A stretch of DNA of 9,366 bases from Sandarakinorhabdus sp. Lineage in GTDB: Bacteria; Pseudomonadota; Alphaproteobacteria; Sphingomonadales; Sphingomonadaceae. Below the pieces are notes generated by a model that searched no databases, had not been told where the DNA came from, and worked only from the letters and a program-made list of their open reading frames with translations. A program made the position numbers and the translations under genes. This document shows, piece by piece, positions 1 to 9,366 of the stretch (its first letter is position 1; every line of letters starts with the position of its first letter). The DNA lies in the NCBI GenBank assembly GCA_025458465.1, contig JALOSK010000160.1, positions 1 through 9,366 on the forward strand, given 5' to 3'.

Positions 1-888
1 TTCCACGTTGCCGCCGCTGTCCACCGCCAGATCGACGATCACGCTGCCCGGCCGCATGGAGGCGACCTGCGCATCGGTGATCAGGCGCGGCGCCGGCCGG
101 CCGGGGATCAGCGCGGTGGTGATGACGATATCCTGCTTGGCGATGTGGCTGGAGACCAGTTCGGCCTGCGCGGCCTTGTATTCATCGCTCATTTCCGTGG
201 CATAGCCGCCGGCGCCTTCGCCCTCGATGCCGGCCACCTTCTCCACGAAAATCGCCTTTGCGCCCAGCGATTCAATCTGTTCCTTGGTGGCCGAACGCAC
301 GTCGGTGGCCGACACCACGGCACCCAGACGGCGAGCGGTGGCGATGGCCTGCAGACCGGCAACGCCCACGCCCATGATGAACACGCGCGCCGCACTGATG
401 GTGCCGGCTGCCGTCATCATCATCGGGAAGGCGCGGCCATAGGCCTCGCCCGCGTCGATCACCGCCTTGTAACCGGCCAGGTTGGATTGCGACGACAGCA
501 CGTCCATCGATTGCGCGCGGGTGGTGCGCGGCATGAATTCCATCGCATAGGCGATGATGCCGGCCTTGGCATAATCCTCGATCTTCGCGCGATCGTTGAA
601 CGGCGACAGGATGGCGGCGAGGATCACGCCCTGCTTGGCGCCTTTCAGATCGGCCACCGCCGGGCCCTGCACGCCCAGCAGCATGTCGGCATCGGCGATC
701 ACGTCAGCGCGGCTGCCAACCGTGGCGCCAGCGGCAGCATAATCCGCGTCGCTGATGCGGGCATGGGCGCCGGCCCCCGATTCCACTGCCACGGCGCCGC
801 CCAGGCCGATGAGTTTCTTCACCGTCTCAGGGGTCGCCGCCACGCGCGTCTCGATGGCTGCGGTTTCCTTCAGCACGCCGAACTTCAT
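1..888 (-). CDS. pntA: NAD(P) transhydrogenase subunit alpha (NAD-binding dI domain), 3' end outside window
   Basis: This is the NAD(H)-binding alpha subunit of the proton-translocating nicotinamide nucleotide transhydrogenase. With its partner subunits it moves hydride from NADH to NADP+ at the inner membrane, driven by proton influx. The first 296 residues are present. Seen directly: an N-terminal MKFGVLKE start, the family block RAQSMDVLSSQSNLAGY near residues 124-140, an MMMTAAGT block at 157-163, a Rossmann glycine motif GVGVAGLQ at 173-180 followed by the acidic SATDVR strand, then ITTALIPGRPAP near 256-267 and VIVDLAVDSGGN near 283-294. The ATG at 888 has GGAG six bases upstream. Alphaproteobacterial subunits of the split type run to roughly 370-390 residues, so about 75-95 residues probably lie beyond the left edge; this length is from memory. 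The partner subunit genes would be expected further left. It lies 27 nt behind coxIV and is probably co-transcribed with it. Confidence 0.95.
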   Translation of the reverse strand, partial: MKFGVLKETAAIETRVAATPETVKKLIGLGGAVAVESGAGAHARISDADYAAAGATVGSRADVIADADMLLGVQGPAVADLKGAKQGVILAAILSPFNDRAKIEDYAKAGIIAYAMEFMPRTTRAQSMDVLSSQSNLAGYKAVIDAGEAYGRAFPMMMTAAGTISAARVFIMGVGVAGLQAIATARRLGAVVSATDVRSATKEQIESLGAKAIFVEKVAGIEGEGAGGYATEMSDEYKAAQAELVSSHIAKQDIVITTALIPGRPAPRLITDAQVASMRPGSVIVDLAVDSGGNVE

Positions 889-915
889 GTCATTCTCCCC
901 CGCACCAGGCACTGT

Positions 916-1041
916 TCAGACGAGGAAGACGTAGAGCGCCAGCACCACGGCGATCACGAAGATGGTGCCCCACTTGGTGAAACTGGTGAAGCTTTCATAC
1001 GTCGCGCGATGCTTGTCGTTGAACTGTTCGTTGCTGGCCAT
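916..1041 (-). CDS. aa3-type cytochrome c oxidase subunit IV (41 aa)
   Basis: This is a small single-pass membrane protein of the alphaproteobacterial aa3 oxidase subunit IV family (COX4_pro_2). It accompanies the core subunits of the terminal oxidase, and its exact contribution to activity is unclear in the family. The 41 residues split into a charged N-terminal part containing the family-typical HRATYESFTSFTKWG stretch (residues 11-25) and one hydrophobic helix from about residue 26 to the C-terminus. I chose the ATG at 1041 because it gives exactly the family size and domain start; a longer frame upstream is not family-like. A weak GAGGG lies 11 nt upstream. It sits 112 nt after folP and 27 nt before pntA. 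The oxidase core genes are not in the window, so this subunit is encoded apart from them or they lie elsewhere. Confidence 0.9.
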   Translation of the reverse strand: MASNEQFNDKHRATYESFTSFTKWGTIFVIAVVLALYVFLV

Positions 1042-1153
1042 GACAGGCAAAACCCTCGAAAATTGCGCAAGCACGCCGCGCCGCAGCACGGCAGCCAAGC
1101 CTGTTAGCAGCTTGAACGCGCCTGTGAAGGGGCAAAAGCCGGCAGCCTGACGT

Positions 1154-2140
1154 TCACGACAGGGCGGGATGGCAGGCGCGCCATACAGCCAGCGCCTGCA
1201 CTGTTTCGGGAACATCGTGCACGCGCAGCAGTTGCACCCCGGCCTGGGCGCCGGCCAGTGCAAGCGCGAGGCTGCCGGGCAGACGTTCATCCACCGACGC
1301 ATCACCGGCAAGCTTGGAAATCAGTGACTTGCGACTGGCGCCGAGCAGGATGGGCACGCCCAGCCCATGCAGCAGCGGCAGGCCCTTCAGCAACGCCAGA
1401 TTGTGATCGAGGCCCTTGCCAAAGCCGATGCCCGGATCGGCGATGATCATGTCAGCCGCCACGCCGGCAGCGGTGACTGCGGCAATCCGTCCCTCCAGCC
1501 AGTCGAACACGTCGAGCAGCGCGTTGTCATAGTGCGGCGCCAGCTGCATCGTTTCGGGCGTGCCCTGGTGATGCATCAGCACCACCGGGCAGCCGCGCTG
1601 CGCCACCAGTGCAGTCGCCGCCGGATCATGCGTCAGCGCGCTGACATCATTGACGATCATCGCCCCTGCATCGAGTGCGGCGGCCATCACCGCGGCCTTG
1701 CGGGTATCAATCGATATCGGCAGTCCTGCCAGCCCGTCCCACAAGGGCGTCAGCCTTGCCACTTCGTCGGCCACCGGCAGTTCGGCAGCACCGGGGCGCG
1801 TGGATTCGGCGCCAACATCGATCATCGCTGCACCGGCGGCCATCATCGCCCTGGCCGCTGCAACGGCGGCTGCGGGCGCATTGTGCCGGCCGCCATCGGA
1901 AAAACTGTCGGGCGTGACGTTCAATATGCCCATCACCAGTGGCAGCGGCTGATGGAAACGCGCCATCAGCGGGCGCGGTCTGGTCAGCCGCTCGCGCCAG
2001 TGTGCCGGCACATCATCGGCAGCGATCACGCCTTCGCTGCCGGCGCGGGTCAGCACCTCGGCGCGGGCAAAGGAAAAGGGGCCGCCGGCCAGCGGCATCC
2101 CCTCCCCTTCGGTCAACAATGGGCGATAGTAACGCCTCAC
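1154..2140 (-). CDS. folP: Dihydropteroate synthase
   Basis: Dihydropteroate synthase condenses 6-hydroxymethyl-7,8-dihydropterin pyrophosphate with p-aminobenzoate, the sulfonamide-sensitive step of folate synthesis, in the cytoplasm. The 328-residue product shows the TIM-barrel motifs in order: MGILNVTPDSFSDGG (70-84), DVGAESTRPG (108-117), SIDT (143-146), the ND pair (164-165), DPGIGFGK (235-242), GASRKS (267-272) and RVHDV (306-310). These pterin-, phosphate- and pABA-binding blocks all look intact. The N-terminus is about 50 residues longer than in E. coli, with a YYRP segment of the kind I recall in sphingomonads; that supports an early start. I chose GTG at 2140 because it forms a GTGA overlap with the stop of the upstream peptidase. 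TTG at 2143 and ATG at 2098 (with a purine-rich GGGGAGGGG directly before it) are alternatives. Translation is probably coupled to the peptidase gene. Confidence 0.95.
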   Translation of the reverse strand: MRRYYRPLLTEGEGMPLAGGPFSFARAEVLTRAGSEGVIAADDVPAHWRERLTRPRPLMARFHQPLPLVMGILNVTPDSFSDGGRHNAPAAAVAAARAMMAAGAAMIDVGAESTRPGAAELPVADEVARLTPLWDGLAGLPISIDTRKAAVMAAALDAGAMIVNDVSALTHDPAATALVAQRGCPVVLMHHQGTPETMQLAPHYDNALLDVFDWLEGRIAAVTAAGVAADMIIADPGIGFGKGLDHNLALLKGLPLLHGLGVPILLGASRKSLISKLAGDASVDERLPGSLALALAGAQAGVQLLRVHDVPETVQALAVWRACHPALS

Positions 2141-4164
2141 CAAACCTTGATCCGCTCCTCGGGCGACAGATAGAGCTTCTCGCCCGGCTTCACCTTGAAG
2201 GCATCATACCAGGCATCGATGTTGCGCACGACATAGGGGCGGAAATGGCCCGGCGTGTGCGGATCGGTCACCAGCTGCTGCATCAGCGCCGCCTGGCGGT
2301 ATTTCTGGCGCCACACCTGGCTGAAGCCCAGGAAGAAGCGCTGTTCGCCGGTGAAGCCATCGATCACCGGAGCCTCCTTGCCGCCCAGCGAGCGCTTCCA
2401 CGCATCATAGGCGATGGTGATGCCGGCCAGATCGGCGATGTTCTCGCCCAGCGTCAGTTCGCCGTTCACCTTCTTGCCCGGCACCGGTTCATAGGCGCCA
2501 TATTGCGCCACCACCTTGTCGGTCTGGGCCTTGAAACGCTTCACGTCCTCTTCGGTCCACCAGTCCGCCAGGCGGCCGGTCTTGTCATATTTGCGGCCCT
2601 GGTCATCGAAATGGTGGGTGATCTCGTGGCCGATCACCGCGCCGATGGCGCCATAGTTGATGGCATCATCGGCTTTCGGATCGAAGAACGGCGCCTGCAG
2701 GATGGCCGCCGGGAACACGATCTCGTTCCAGGTCGGGTTGGCATAGGCGTTTACCGTCATCGGCGTCATGAACCATTCGCTGCGGTCCACCGGCTTGCCC
2801 AGCTTGGCAATATCGCGGTCATGATCGAACAGGGCCGCCCGCCTGGCGTTGCCAAGGGCATCGCCGCGCACGACTTCAAGGGCCGAATAATCGGTCCACG
2901 TGTCGGGATAGCCGATCTTGGGCGTGAACGCCGCGAGCTTCTCACGCGCGGCAGCGCGCGTTTTCGCGTCCATCCACGCCAGATTTTCAAGCCGCGTGTC
3001 CATCGCCGCAATGATGTTCTTCACCAGTTCATCGGCCTTGGCCTTGGCGGCTGGCGGGAAATATTCGGTGACGTACAGCTTGCCCAGCGCCTCACCCAGC
3101 ACCGACGAGGTGATGTCCACCCCCCGCTTCCAGCGCGGCTGCTGTTCGGGCTGGCCGCCCAGCGTCTTCGAATACATCTCGAAATTCGCGTCGACATAGG
3201 CCTTGGGCAGGAAGGCAGCGGCATCGCGGATGGTGTGGAAGGCCAGATAATCCCTCCAGATTTCAAGCGGGATGGTGTCGATCAGCTTCGCCGTGCCTTC
3301 GATGGCGCTCGGCGTGGCGACGATCATTTCGGGCTGGGCGGGTATGCCGGTACCGGCCATCAGGCGGGTCCAGTCCACGCCGGGGAAGCGGGTGGGCAGA
3401 TCGGCAGTGGCCACCGGGTTGTAGGTCTTTTCGGCCTGGCGGCGTTCCACGCGCGTCCAGTGGGTGCGGGCGATGGCGGTTTCCAGCGCGAAGATCGCTT
3501 CGGCGCGGTTGGCGGCGTTGTCATAACCGGCAAGGCCCAGCAACGTGGCGATATAGGCCTTGTACCTGGCGCGCGCATTGCCAAACGCCGGGTTCTTGTC
3601 GTCCAGATAATAGTCGCGGTCAGGCAGGCCCAGGCCCGACTGGAAGGCCTGCACCACGAAGCGATCGGGGTTCTTGCGATCGGGGCCGACGCCGATGGCA
3701 ATGGGGGACGGCGCGCTCATCTTCAGGTTGCGGCCGAATGCCTCGGCCAGCCCGGCCTTGCTGTCGATGGCGGCAATGGCATCCAGATCGGGCTTGAGCG
3801 GCGCAATGCCCTTCGCCTCGATGGCGGCTTCATCCATGAAGCTGGCAAAGAAATCGCCCACCTTCTGGGCCTCGCTGCCCGGCGCGCCACCGCTGGCGGC
3901 GGCCTTCTCGATGATGGTGCGGGTGCGTTCCTGGCTCAGGTCACGCAGCTTGGTGAACATGCCATAACTGGTCTTGTCCGCCGGGATTTCCAGATTCTTC
4001 AGATAGGTGCCGGCCGAATAGGCAAAGAAATCGTCACCAGGCTTCACGCTGGTGTCCATGCCGGCCACATCGAAGCCAAAACGGCCGATATCGGGCTTGC
4101 CGTCGGCGGCGAGCGCCGGAACCGAAAGGGCAACAAGGCTGGCGGCAATCAGGAAATTGCGCAT
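2137..4164 (-). CDS. M13-family (neprilysin/PepO-type) zinc metallopeptidase, probably periplasmic
   Basis: This is a zinc endopeptidase of the M13 family, which cleaves oligopeptides on the outer side of the membrane. Of its 675 residues, the first 19-20 form a signal peptide ending in ALAA with no lipobox cysteine, so a soluble periplasmic enzyme is likely. The catalytic parts are complete: NAYANPTWNEIVFPAAIL near 472-489 (the NAY substrate-binding motif), HEITH at 513-517 (zinc ligands H513 and H517, catalytic E514), GENIADLAG at 573-581 (third ligand E574, supporting D578), and the usual C-terminal VW at 674-675. The length matches the family. The ATG at 4164 has GGAG eight bases upstream. 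It is followed with overlap by folP. There is a possible promoter with a TTGACA box and a small palindrome in the 88 nt before it. The natural substrate cannot be read from sequence; pepO would be a loose name. Confidence 0.95.
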   Translation of the reverse strand: MRNFLIAASLVALSVPALAADGKPDIGRFGFDVAGMDTSVKPGDDFFAYSAGTYLKNLEIPADKTSYGMFTKLRDLSQERTRTIIEKAAASGGAPGSEAQKVGDFFASFMDEAAIEAKGIAPLKPDLDAIAAIDSKAGLAEAFGRNLKMSAPSPIAIGVGPDRKNPDRFVVQAFQSGLGLPDRDYYLDDKNPAFGNARARYKAYIATLLGLAGYDNAANRAEAIFALETAIARTHWTRVERRQAEKTYNPVATADLPTRFPGVDWTRLMAGTGIPAQPEMIVATPSAIEGTAKLIDTIPLEIWRDYLAFHTIRDAAAFLPKAYVDANFEMYSKTLGGQPEQQPRWKRGVDITSSVLGEALGKLYVTEYFPPAAKAKADELVKNIIAAMDTRLENLAWMDAKTRAAAREKLAAFTPKIGYPDTWTDYSALEVVRGDALGNARRAALFDHDRDIAKLGKPVDRSEWFMTPMTVNAYANPTWNEIVFPAAILQAPFFDPKADDAINYGAIGAVIGHEITHHFDDQGRKYDKTGRLADWWTEEDVKRFKAQTDKVVAQYGAYEPVPGKKVNGELTLGENIADLAGITIAYDAWKRSLGGKEAPVIDGFTGEQRFFLGFSQVWRQKYRQAALMQQLVTDPHTPGHFRPYVVRNIDAWYDAFKVKPGEKLYLSPEERIKVW

Positions 4165-4244
4165 TCACTCCACTCCATCTGAGGCGATGGAGGGCGTGCT
4201 AGCGATTTGGAGCACCACTCACAAGTGTGAACAATGTCAAAGGG
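4165..4244 (-). promoter_or_regulatory. Possible promoter of the M13 peptidase gene with an internal palindrome
   Basis: On the minus strand a perfect TTGACA lies at 4240-4235. A 17-base spacing puts TGGTGC at 4217-4212 in the -10 position, which is a poor match, so the exact start of transcription is uncertain. Inside the spacer is the palindrome TCACA-AG-TGTGA (4219-4230), placed where a bound repressor would block RNA polymerase. The leader before the ATG would be about 40 nt. The -35 box and the palindrome are seen; promoter activity is inferred. Confidence 0.35.
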
Positions 4245-4252
4245 GCCAAGCG

Positions 4253-5518
<1,266 letters not shown>

Positions 5519-5520
<2 letters not shown>

Positions 5521-6088
5521 ACCCCGAACTTTCTTCGATCAGGGCCCGGATCGGCTTGAAGCTGCGGCGGTGATGAACCGTCACGCCCAGCCGGTGCAGC
5601 CCCTCGACATGGGCGGCAGTGCCATAGCCCTGGTTGGCCGCCCATCCATAGCCGGGGTGCTGCGCGTCAAGTTCGGCCATGATGGCATCACGCGTCACCT
5701 TGGCGACGATCGAGGCTGCCGAGATCGCCGGTTCCAGCCCGTCCCCACCCACGATGGCGCGCGCCGGCCAGCGCCACTTGGGCAGGCGATTGCCATCAAC
5801 CAGCACGTGCGCCGGTTCGACACCCAGTGCCTCGACAGCGCGGGTCATTGCCAGCCAGGTGGCCTGCAGGATGTTGCGCGCGTCAATCTCGGCGACGCTG
5901 GCCTCGCCAACACCGATGATCGCGTCGCTTTCCTGCAGGGCGGCGAACAGCGCTTCGCGGCGGCGGGCAGTGAGGCGCTTGCTGTCGTCCAAGCCGGCCG
6001 GCACGCGCCCACGCAGGATCACGGCGGCAGCCACCACCGGCCCGGCCCACGGCCCGCGCCCGGCCTCGTCAACGCCGGCGATAACCAT
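5519..6088 (-). CDS. rnhB: Ribonuclease HII
   Basis: RNase HII cuts the RNA strand of RNA-DNA hybrids and initiates removal of single ribonucleotides misincorporated in DNA. The 189-residue protein opens with GVDEAGRGPWAGP (catalytic D7 and E8) and continues with DDSKRLT (34-40), VDGN (97-100, catalytic D98), GGDGLEP (114-120, catalytic D116) and the ISAASIVAKVTRD block (122-134) typical of the family. It ends with HHRRSFKPI. The length is normal for a compact proteobacterial enzyme. The ATG at 6088 shares its A with the TGA of thiD (TGATG) and has no clear Shine-Dalgarno sequence, so translation is probably coupled to thiD. It is the last gene of the glmM-thiD-rnhB unit. Its stop codon overlaps the last GANTC of the array upstream of ccrM. 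Confidence 0.95.
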
Positions 6089-6876
6089 CAGGGCAGCGGA
6101 TGAAAGCCCAGGGGGCCATGCCCGCCGCCAAGGCCCGGCGCGCGTTCCAGCCCCTGCCGCACGAACGCGCGGGCCCGGCCAACGGCTTCGGCCAGCAGCA
6201 GCCCCTGCCCCAGCCCGCAGGCCAGCGCGGATGAAAGCGTGCAGCCGGTGCCATGGGTATGGCTTGTATCGATGCGCGCATCGGTGAACGCGCTGTGCCC
6301 CTGCCGCGTCACCAGCCAATCGGTGACCAGATCGCCGGCCAGATGCCCTCCCTTGGCCAGCACGGCGCGCGGGCCAAGGTTCAGCATCTCCTGCGCGGCC
6401 AGCAGCATGTCGGCCTCGTCCTCCACCTCGGTTTCGGTCAGGGCCACCAGTTCCGGCACATTGGGCGTGATGACGCTGGCCATTGGCAGCAGGCGCTGCA
6501 TCAACGCCCACACCGCGTCCTCCTCGATCAAGAGATCACCGCTGGTGGCGATCATCACCGGGTCGAGCACGATGGGCACGGTGACACCCGCCAGCGCATC
6601 GGCCACCGCGTCCACCACGGCCGCCGTGCCCAGCATGCCGATCTTGATGGCATCCACGCCGATATCATCGATGCAGGCCTTGATCTGCCCGGCCACGATC
6701 TCGGGTGGCACGGCGTGCACCGCCGTCACGCCCCGCGTGTTCTGCACGGTCACCGCCGTCACCGCCGTCATCGCATAGCCGCCCAGGCAGGTGATCGCCT
6801 TGATATCGGCCTGGATGCCGGCGCCGCCGCCGCTGTCCGATCCGGCGATGGCCAAGATGCGGGCCTGTGCGGTCAT
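6088..6876 (-). CDS. thiD: Hydroxymethylpyrimidine/phosphomethylpyrimidine kinase
   Basis: ThiD phosphorylates 4-amino-5-hydroxymethyl-2-methylpyrimidine and then its monophosphate, giving the pyrimidine pyrophosphate used for thiamine synthesis and salvage. The 262-residue ribokinase-fold protein shows [13 protein letters not shown] (12-24), the [10 protein letters not shown] block (41-50), KIGMLG (78-83), [10 protein letters not shown] (104-113), TPNVPE (137-142), KGGH (175-178) and the [12 protein letters not shown] anion-hole and catalytic motif (206-217). All key parts are intact. Its ATG at 6876 overlaps the glmM stop as ATGA, and its stop overlaps the rnhB start. This argues for one transcript and translational coupling. 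No other thiamine genes are in the window and no TPP riboswitch is visible before it, so it looks constitutively co-expressed with glmM. Confidence 0.96.
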   Translation of the reverse strand: MTAQARILAIAGSDSGGGAGIQADIKAITCLGGYAMTAVTAVTVQNTRGVTAVHAVPPEIVAGQIKACIDDIGVDAIKIGMLGTAAVVDAVADALAGVTVPIVLDPVMIATSGDLLIEEDAVWALMQRLLPMASVITPNVPELVALTETEVEDEADMLLAAQEMLNLGPRAVLAKGGHLAGDLVTDWLVTRQGHSAFTDARIDTSHTHGTGCTLSSALACGLGQGLLLAEAVGRARAFVRQGLERAPGLGGGHGPLGFHPLP

Positions 6877-8216
6877 GCGGCTGCCACCGCCGCGCAGATG
6901 GTGTCCACCACCTGCGCCACCAGCGCGGCATCCTCGCCTTCGGCCATCACCCGGATCAGCGGTTCGGTGCCGCTCTTGCGGATGAGGATGCGGCCCTGCC
7001 CGGCCAGCGCGGCTTCACCGGCAGCAATGGCAGCCTTCACGGCCGGGGCCTCCAGCGGTGCGCCGCCGCCAAAGCGCACGTTCTTCAGCAGTTGCGGCAG
7101 CGGATCGAACAGGTGCAGCAATTGGCTGGCCGGCCGTCCATCCGCCACCAGTGCGCTCAGCACCTGCAGTGCCGCCACCAGTCCGTCGCCGGTGGTGGCA
7201 TGATCCGAAAGGATGATGTGCCCCGATTGCTCGCCGCCCACGTTGCAGCCGGTGGTGCGCATCAGTTCCAGCACGTGCCTGTCCCCCACCGCCGCCCGGT
7301 GCAGGCCGATGCCCTGCCCCGCCAGAAAGCGCTCAAGGCCCAGATTGGACATCACGGTCGCCACCAGCGCGCCGCCCTTCAGCGTGCCGGCCGCCGCCGC
7401 GCGCGACGCGATCAGCGCCATCAACTGATCGCCATCCACGATCTGGCCGCGTTCATCCACCACGATCAGGCGATCGGCATCACCATCCAGCGCGATGCCG
7501 ATATCGGCACCGGCCGCCACCACGCTGGCCTGCAGCGCCGCCGGATGCGTGGAGCCCACGGCATCATTCACGTTGAAGCCATCGGGCGCCACGCCGATGG
7601 CAATCACCTCCGCCCCCAGTTCCCACAGGGCCGCCGGCGCCACCTTGTAGGCCGCGCCATGGGCGCAATCGATCACGATCTTCAGCCCGTCCAGGCGCAG
7701 CTGATCGGGGAAGGTCGCCTTGGCGAAGTGGATATAGCGGCCCTGCGCATCGTCGATCCGGCGCGCCCGGCCGATGGCGGCGGGCGGGGCCAGCGGGATT
7801 TCGGCCTCCAGCAGCGCCTCGATCGCGGCTTCATCCGCGTCCGACAATTTGTAGCCATCGGGGCCGAACAGCTTGATGCCATTGTCGTGATAGGGATTGT
7901 GGCTGGCAGAAATCATCACGCCCAGATCGGCCCGCATCGATCGTGTGAGCATCGCCACCGCCGGCGTGGGCATCGGGCCCAGCAGCGTCACGTCCATCCC
8001 CACACTGGTAAAGCCGGCCACCAGCGCCGATTCCATCATGTAGCCCGAAAGCCGCGTGTCCTTGCCGATGACCACGCGGTGCGTGTGATCGCCGCGCAGG
8101 AAATGCCGCCCGGCGGCCTGGCCCAGTTTCAGGGCAATCGCCGCCGTCATCGGCGGGCTGTTGGTGAGGCCCCTGATCCCGTCGGTTCCGAAATAGTGGC
8201 GCGGCTTGGCTGTCAT
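6873..8216 (-). CDS. glmM: Phosphoglucosamine mutase
   Basis: GlmM interconverts glucosamine-6-phosphate and glucosamine-1-phosphate in the cytoplasm, an essential step to UDP-GlcNAc for peptidoglycan and lipopolysaccharide. The 447 residues match the family length. The four active-site blocks are present: ISASHNP (102-108) with the phosphorylated serine S105, metal-binding DGDADR (244-249), sugar-binding GEQSGH (328-333) and phosphate-binding RKSGTEP (413-419). The N-terminal FGTDGIRG (9-16) is also typical. I chose the ATG at 8216 because FGTDGIRG should fall near residue 10; the frame is open far upstream, but that part overlaps the divergent reductase gene and has no family similarity. 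No Shine-Dalgarno sequence precedes it. In enterobacteria glmM follows folP directly; here five genes on the same strand lie between them in reverse order. It heads the glmM-thiD-rnhB unit. Confidence 0.97.
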   Translation of the reverse strand: MTAKPRHYFGTDGIRGLTNSPPMTAAIALKLGQAAGRHFLRGDHTHRVVIGKDTRLSGYMMESALVAGFTSVGMDVTLLGPMPTPAVAMLTRSMRADLGVMISASHNPYHDNGIKLFGPDGYKLSDADEAAIEALLEAEIPLAPPAAIGRARRIDDAQGRYIHFAKATFPDQLRLDGLKIVIDCAHGAAYKVAPAALWELGAEVIAIGVAPDGFNVNDAVGSTHPAALQASVVAAGADIGIALDGDADRLIVVDERGQIVDGDQLMALIASRAAAAGTLKGGALVATVMSNLGLERFLAGQGIGLHRAAVGDRHVLELMRTTGCNVGGEQSGHIILSDHATTGDGLVAALQVLSALVADGRPASQLLHLFDPLPQLLKNVRFGGGAPLEAPAVKAAIAAGEAALAGQGRILIRKSGTEPLIRVMAEGEDAALVAQVVDTICAAVAAA

Positions 8217-8234
8217 GGCCAATGCTTCTAGCGT
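8206..8234 (+). promoter_or_regulatory. Weak candidate promoter for the aldo/keto reductase gene
   Basis: TTGGCT (8206-8211) and TAGCGT (8229-8234) are 17 bp apart on the plus strand, with only 4/6 and 3/6 consensus matches. If used, it overlaps the glmM start codon and the candidate glmM promoter, so the two genes would compete for polymerase in the 48-bp gap. The evidence is spacing and position only. Confidence 0.2.
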
Positions 8235-8253
8235 CTGGCGCTGCGCTTGCCAA
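8217..8253 (-). promoter_or_regulatory. Possible glmM promoter, predicting a near-leaderless mRNA
   Basis: On the minus strand TTGGCA (8253-8248) and TAGAAG (8230-8225) are separated by 17 bp, matching the sigma-70 consensus at 5/6 and 4/6 positions. The -10 box ends eight bases before the ATG at 8216, so transcription would start within one to three bases of it. That agrees with the lack of a Shine-Dalgarno sequence for glmM. The -35 box overlaps the ribosome-binding site of the divergent reductase. A different promoter inside the reductase gene is possible. Confidence 0.4.
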
Positions 8254-8264
8254 AGGAGGATGTG

Positions 8265-9257
<993 letters not shown>

Positions 9258-9263
9258 CCAGTC

Positions 9264-9292
9264 TTGTAACCGCCGCCCCAAACGCCTATCCG
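9264..9292 (+). promoter_or_regulatory. Possible promoter of the tRNA-Ser gene
   Basis: TTGTAA (9264-9269) and TATCCG (9287-9292) are 17 bp apart. Transcription would start at about 9299, one base before the mature tRNA, giving almost no 5' leader. The matches to consensus are 4/6 and 3/6. No terminator is visible after the reductase stop at 9257, so the tRNA could also be read through from that gene. Confidence 0.3.
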
Positions 9293-9299
9293 CAACGCC

Positions 9300-9366
9300 G
9301 GACAGATGGCCGAGTGGTTTAAGGCAGCGGTCTTGAAAACCGCCGTGGGTGAAAGCTCACCGTGGG
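9300..9366 (+). tRNA. tRNA-Ser(UGA), 3' end outside window
   Basis: The sequence folds as the 5' part of a class II tRNA. The acceptor strand GGACAGA is at 9300-9306, followed by TG and a D-arm GCCGAGTGGTTTAAGGC (9309-9325). The anticodon stem GCGGT/ACCGC (9327-9331 and 9339-9343) encloses the loop CTTGAAA, with anticodon TGA at 9334-9336. A long variable arm with a GGTGAAAGCTCACC hairpin follows (from about 9344), typical of serine tRNAs. The T stem begins with TGGG at 9363, where the window ends. It should decode UCA and related serine codons. Confidence 0.96.

Noticed and set aside
1939..4182. Very long open frame on the plus strand opposite the metallopeptidase and the folP start
   Set aside because: It mirrors the minus-strand genes in GC-rich codons, is rich in His, Arg and Gly without a recognisable family, and the opposite strand encodes a complete M13 enzyme.
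6719..6775. Short repeated ACCGCCGTC units
   Set aside because: They encode the conserved TAVTAVTV stretch of ThiD and need no other explanation.
9300..9366. tRNA-Ser as an integration site for a mobile element
   Set aside because: The 3' half of the tRNA and everything downstream lie outside the window, so no attachment repeat or integrase can be seen.

Overview
The window is GC-rich chromosomal DNA, about two thirds G+C by eye. It is packed with short-gap or overlapping genes typical of an alphaproteobacterium. The markers are a CcrM-type GANTC adenine methyltransferase next to rnhB, the tiny alphaproteobacterial aa3 oxidase subunit IV, and a split-type transhydrogenase alpha subunit. The folP N-terminus and the coxIV-pntA pairing remind me of Sphingomonadales. 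That placement is from memory and is an inference; I cannot name a species.

Layout, right to left on the minus strand: glmM (8216-6873), thiD (6876-6088), rnhB (6088-5519), a 182-bp non-coding stretch, a broken ccrM (5336-4253), an M13-family zinc metallopeptidase (4164-2137), folP (2140-1154), aa3 cytochrome oxidase subunit IV (1041-916), and pntA (888 to beyond the left edge). On the plus strand are an aldo/keto reductase (8265-9257), divergent from glmM across 48 bp, and the first 67 bases of a tRNA-Ser(UGA) at the right edge. No gap exceeds 300 bp. I see no insertion sequence, CRISPR array or phage gene.

The genes are mostly core housekeeping. glmM feeds UDP-GlcNAc and cell-wall synthesis, thiD thiamine, rnhB removal of RNA from DNA, and folP folate. 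The oxidase subunit and the transhydrogenase both belong to membrane energetics. glmM-thiD-rnhB overlap by 1-4 nt and look like one transcription unit. The peptidase and folP also overlap (GTGA), and coxIV-pntA are 27 nt apart.

Two things stand out. First, the 151 bp between rnhB and ccrM hold ten GANTC sites, the recognition sequence of CcrM itself. I found only five more in the remaining roughly 9.2 kb. The first six sites are spaced 8-13 bp apart in an unusually AT-rich patch that covers the presumed ccrM promoter. This looks like a dense methylation-sensing control region. Second, ccrM is interrupted: after residue 102 about 26 conserved codons are missing (an estimated 77 bp) and the frame shifts. 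The gene is therefore either recently inactivated or misassembled. A perfect 16-bp inverted repeat spans its stop codon.
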